Shown here: positions 4,717 to 5,435 of the stretch, in pieces | Numbering within the stretch: position 1 is the stretch's first letter | How the letters are laid out: each line of letters begins with the position of its first letter | Assembly (NCBI GenBank): GCA_009774155.1 | Contig: VSNE01000199.1 | Location: 1-5,435, forward strand | Length of the DNA: 5,435 nt | Source: Lachnospiraceae bacterium | Lineage (GTDB): Bacteria > Bacillota > Clostridia > Lachnospirales > Lachnospiraceae | Direction: 5' to 3' | Notes under the pieces: generated by a model | What the model saw: the letters and a program-made list of their open reading frames with translations, nothing else | The model's database searches: none | Told to the model about the DNA's origin: nothing | Translations under genes and position numbers: made by a program

Positions 4717-5435
4717 TTATGGCAGAATATATTTTTTCCTGTAAGCCGTATATTCCTTTTGAAACTCCGGATTATTCTCCCTGTGCAGCCTTGCAGTATA
4801 CTCATGCGCCTCATAGCCGTCCGTCCTGGACTGAATCAGCGCAATTGCCACATTGGAACAGTGATCCGAAATCCTTTCAAAATTTGTTGTTAAATCAGCC
4901 AAGGCAAAGCCCAGCTCCATCGTACATGCCCCTGTCCGCAGACGCTCCACATGACGTTTTTTCAACTGCTGATTCAGATAATCAATGGTCTCCTCCAGCG
5001 GCTCTATTTTTGCGGCCCGCTCATAATCCTCCTCGGAAAATACTGTAAAAGCAGAATCTACGATCTCCGTCAGCGCCATGGTAAATACCTTCAGCTCCTC
5101 TCTGGCTTTTGAGGAAAAATGTATTTTCTTCTGATGCAGCTCCTGCGCTGTTTCCACAATATTTACCGCATGATCCGAAATCCTTTCAAAATCCCCTATG
5201 CAATGAAGAAGCATGGTTACGGTATGGCTGTCCTTCTCCGACAGGTTTTTGGCGCTTAATTTAACCAAGTAGCTGCCCAGCTCATCCTCATACTTATCTA
5301 CGCTCTTCTCCAGCCGCATCACCTTGCCAGTCAGCTCTTCATTAAAATTATCCAGCAAATAAACTGCGCAATACCGCGCCTTTTTTACAAGCTCCGGCAG
5401 TCTTACAGCTGCGATGCGGCTCTGCTCCACCGCGT
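4717..5435 (-). CDS. Na/Pi cotransporter-family protein, C-terminal PhoU-like part (5' end outside window)
   Basis: Only the C-terminal part, about 237 residues, is in the window; the frame is open to the right edge. It is all-helical, soluble and hydrophilic, with two PhoU-like repeats, each marked by a near-identical metal-binding motif: GDFERISDHAVNI (residues 79-91 of the visible part) and TNFERISDHCSNV (182-194). The stretch DKYEDELGSYLVKLSAKNLS (45-64) is typical of the PhoU tail of Na/Pi cotransporter (NptA/PNaS-like) proteins, in which an N-terminal membrane domain of roughly 300 residues moves phosphate with sodium and the cytoplasmic tail is thought to regulate it. A free-standing PhoU of about 220-240 residues is the alternative: a GTG at 5428-5430 could be a start, but no ribosome binding site can be seen and the preceding codon is also open and fits the linker seen before PhoU tails. 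The PhoU fold is near certain; the fusion is likely. Confidence 0.8.
   Translation of the reverse strand, partial: AVEQSRIAAVRLPELVKKARYCAVYLLDNFNEELTGKVMRLEKSVDKYEDELGSYLVKLSAKNLSEKDSHTVTMLLHCIGDFERISDHAVNIVETAQELHQKKIHFSSKAREELKVFTMALTEIVDSAFTVFSEEDYERAAKIEPLEETIDYLNQQLKKRHVERLRTGACTMELGFALADLTTNFERISDHCSNVAIALIQSRTDGYEAHEYTARLHRENNPEFQKEYTAYRKKYILP

Noticed and set aside
4650..5048. A 132-codon open frame on the + strand
   Set aside because: It overlaps the PhoU-domain gene in antisense, is Pro/Ser/His rich without a domain, and has no good ribosome binding site.
1..5435. Mobile element, CRISPR array, defence system or toxin-antitoxin pair
   Set aside because: No transposase or integrase, direct-repeat array, terminal inverted repeats or paired small genes were seen; the lone XRE gene has no toxin-like partner inside the window.

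Overview
This window looks like ordinary core chromosome from a Gram-positive anaerobe of the Clostridia, most like a Lachnospiraceae-type gut bacterium. That rests on intermediate GC, strong AGGAGG-type ribosome binding sites, sigma-A-like promoters, a tRNA gene without an encoded CCA end, and protein family types common in Clostridia. It is inferred from style, not from a database match.

Layout from left to right: (1) a small XRE-type helix-turn-helix regulator on the + strand, with its own extended -10 promoter. (2) A perfect 15-bp inverted repeat that can terminate transcription from both sides. (3) A complete dihydroorotase gene (pyrC) on the - strand, with all expected metal ligands. 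(4) A compact divergent promoter region. (5) A + strand gene for a membrane-anchored CapA-like metallophosphatase-fold protein with a Glu/Pro-rich spacer. (6) A second bidirectional terminator. (7) A tRNA-Leu(UAG) gene on the - strand with a clear promoter. (8) A two-gene - strand operon, a hotdog-fold acyl-CoA thioesterase followed with an ATGA overlap by a DUF1624/HGSNAT-type membrane protein. (9) The C-terminal, PhoU-like part of a - strand gene that runs off the right edge, probably a Na/Pi cotransporter-family protein.

The genes do not form one pathway. They are short independent units: pyrimidine synthesis (pyrC), envelope-associated proteins (CapA-like, DUF1624), acyl-CoA hydrolysis, phosphate transport or signalling, and translation (tRNA-Leu). 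The one convincing functional pair is the thioesterase and the DUF1624 protein, which are translationally coupled. No gene-free stretch exceeds 300 bases, and the intergenic gaps are filled by promoters and terminators.

I found no mobile element, CRISPR array, toxin-antitoxin pair, defence system or clearly new system. The points most worth a second look are a palindrome sitting just before the pyrC ribosome binding site, the crowded pyrC/capA divergent promoters, the coupled thioesterase/DUF1624 pair, and a tRNA trailer that can pair with the mature 3' end of the tRNA.
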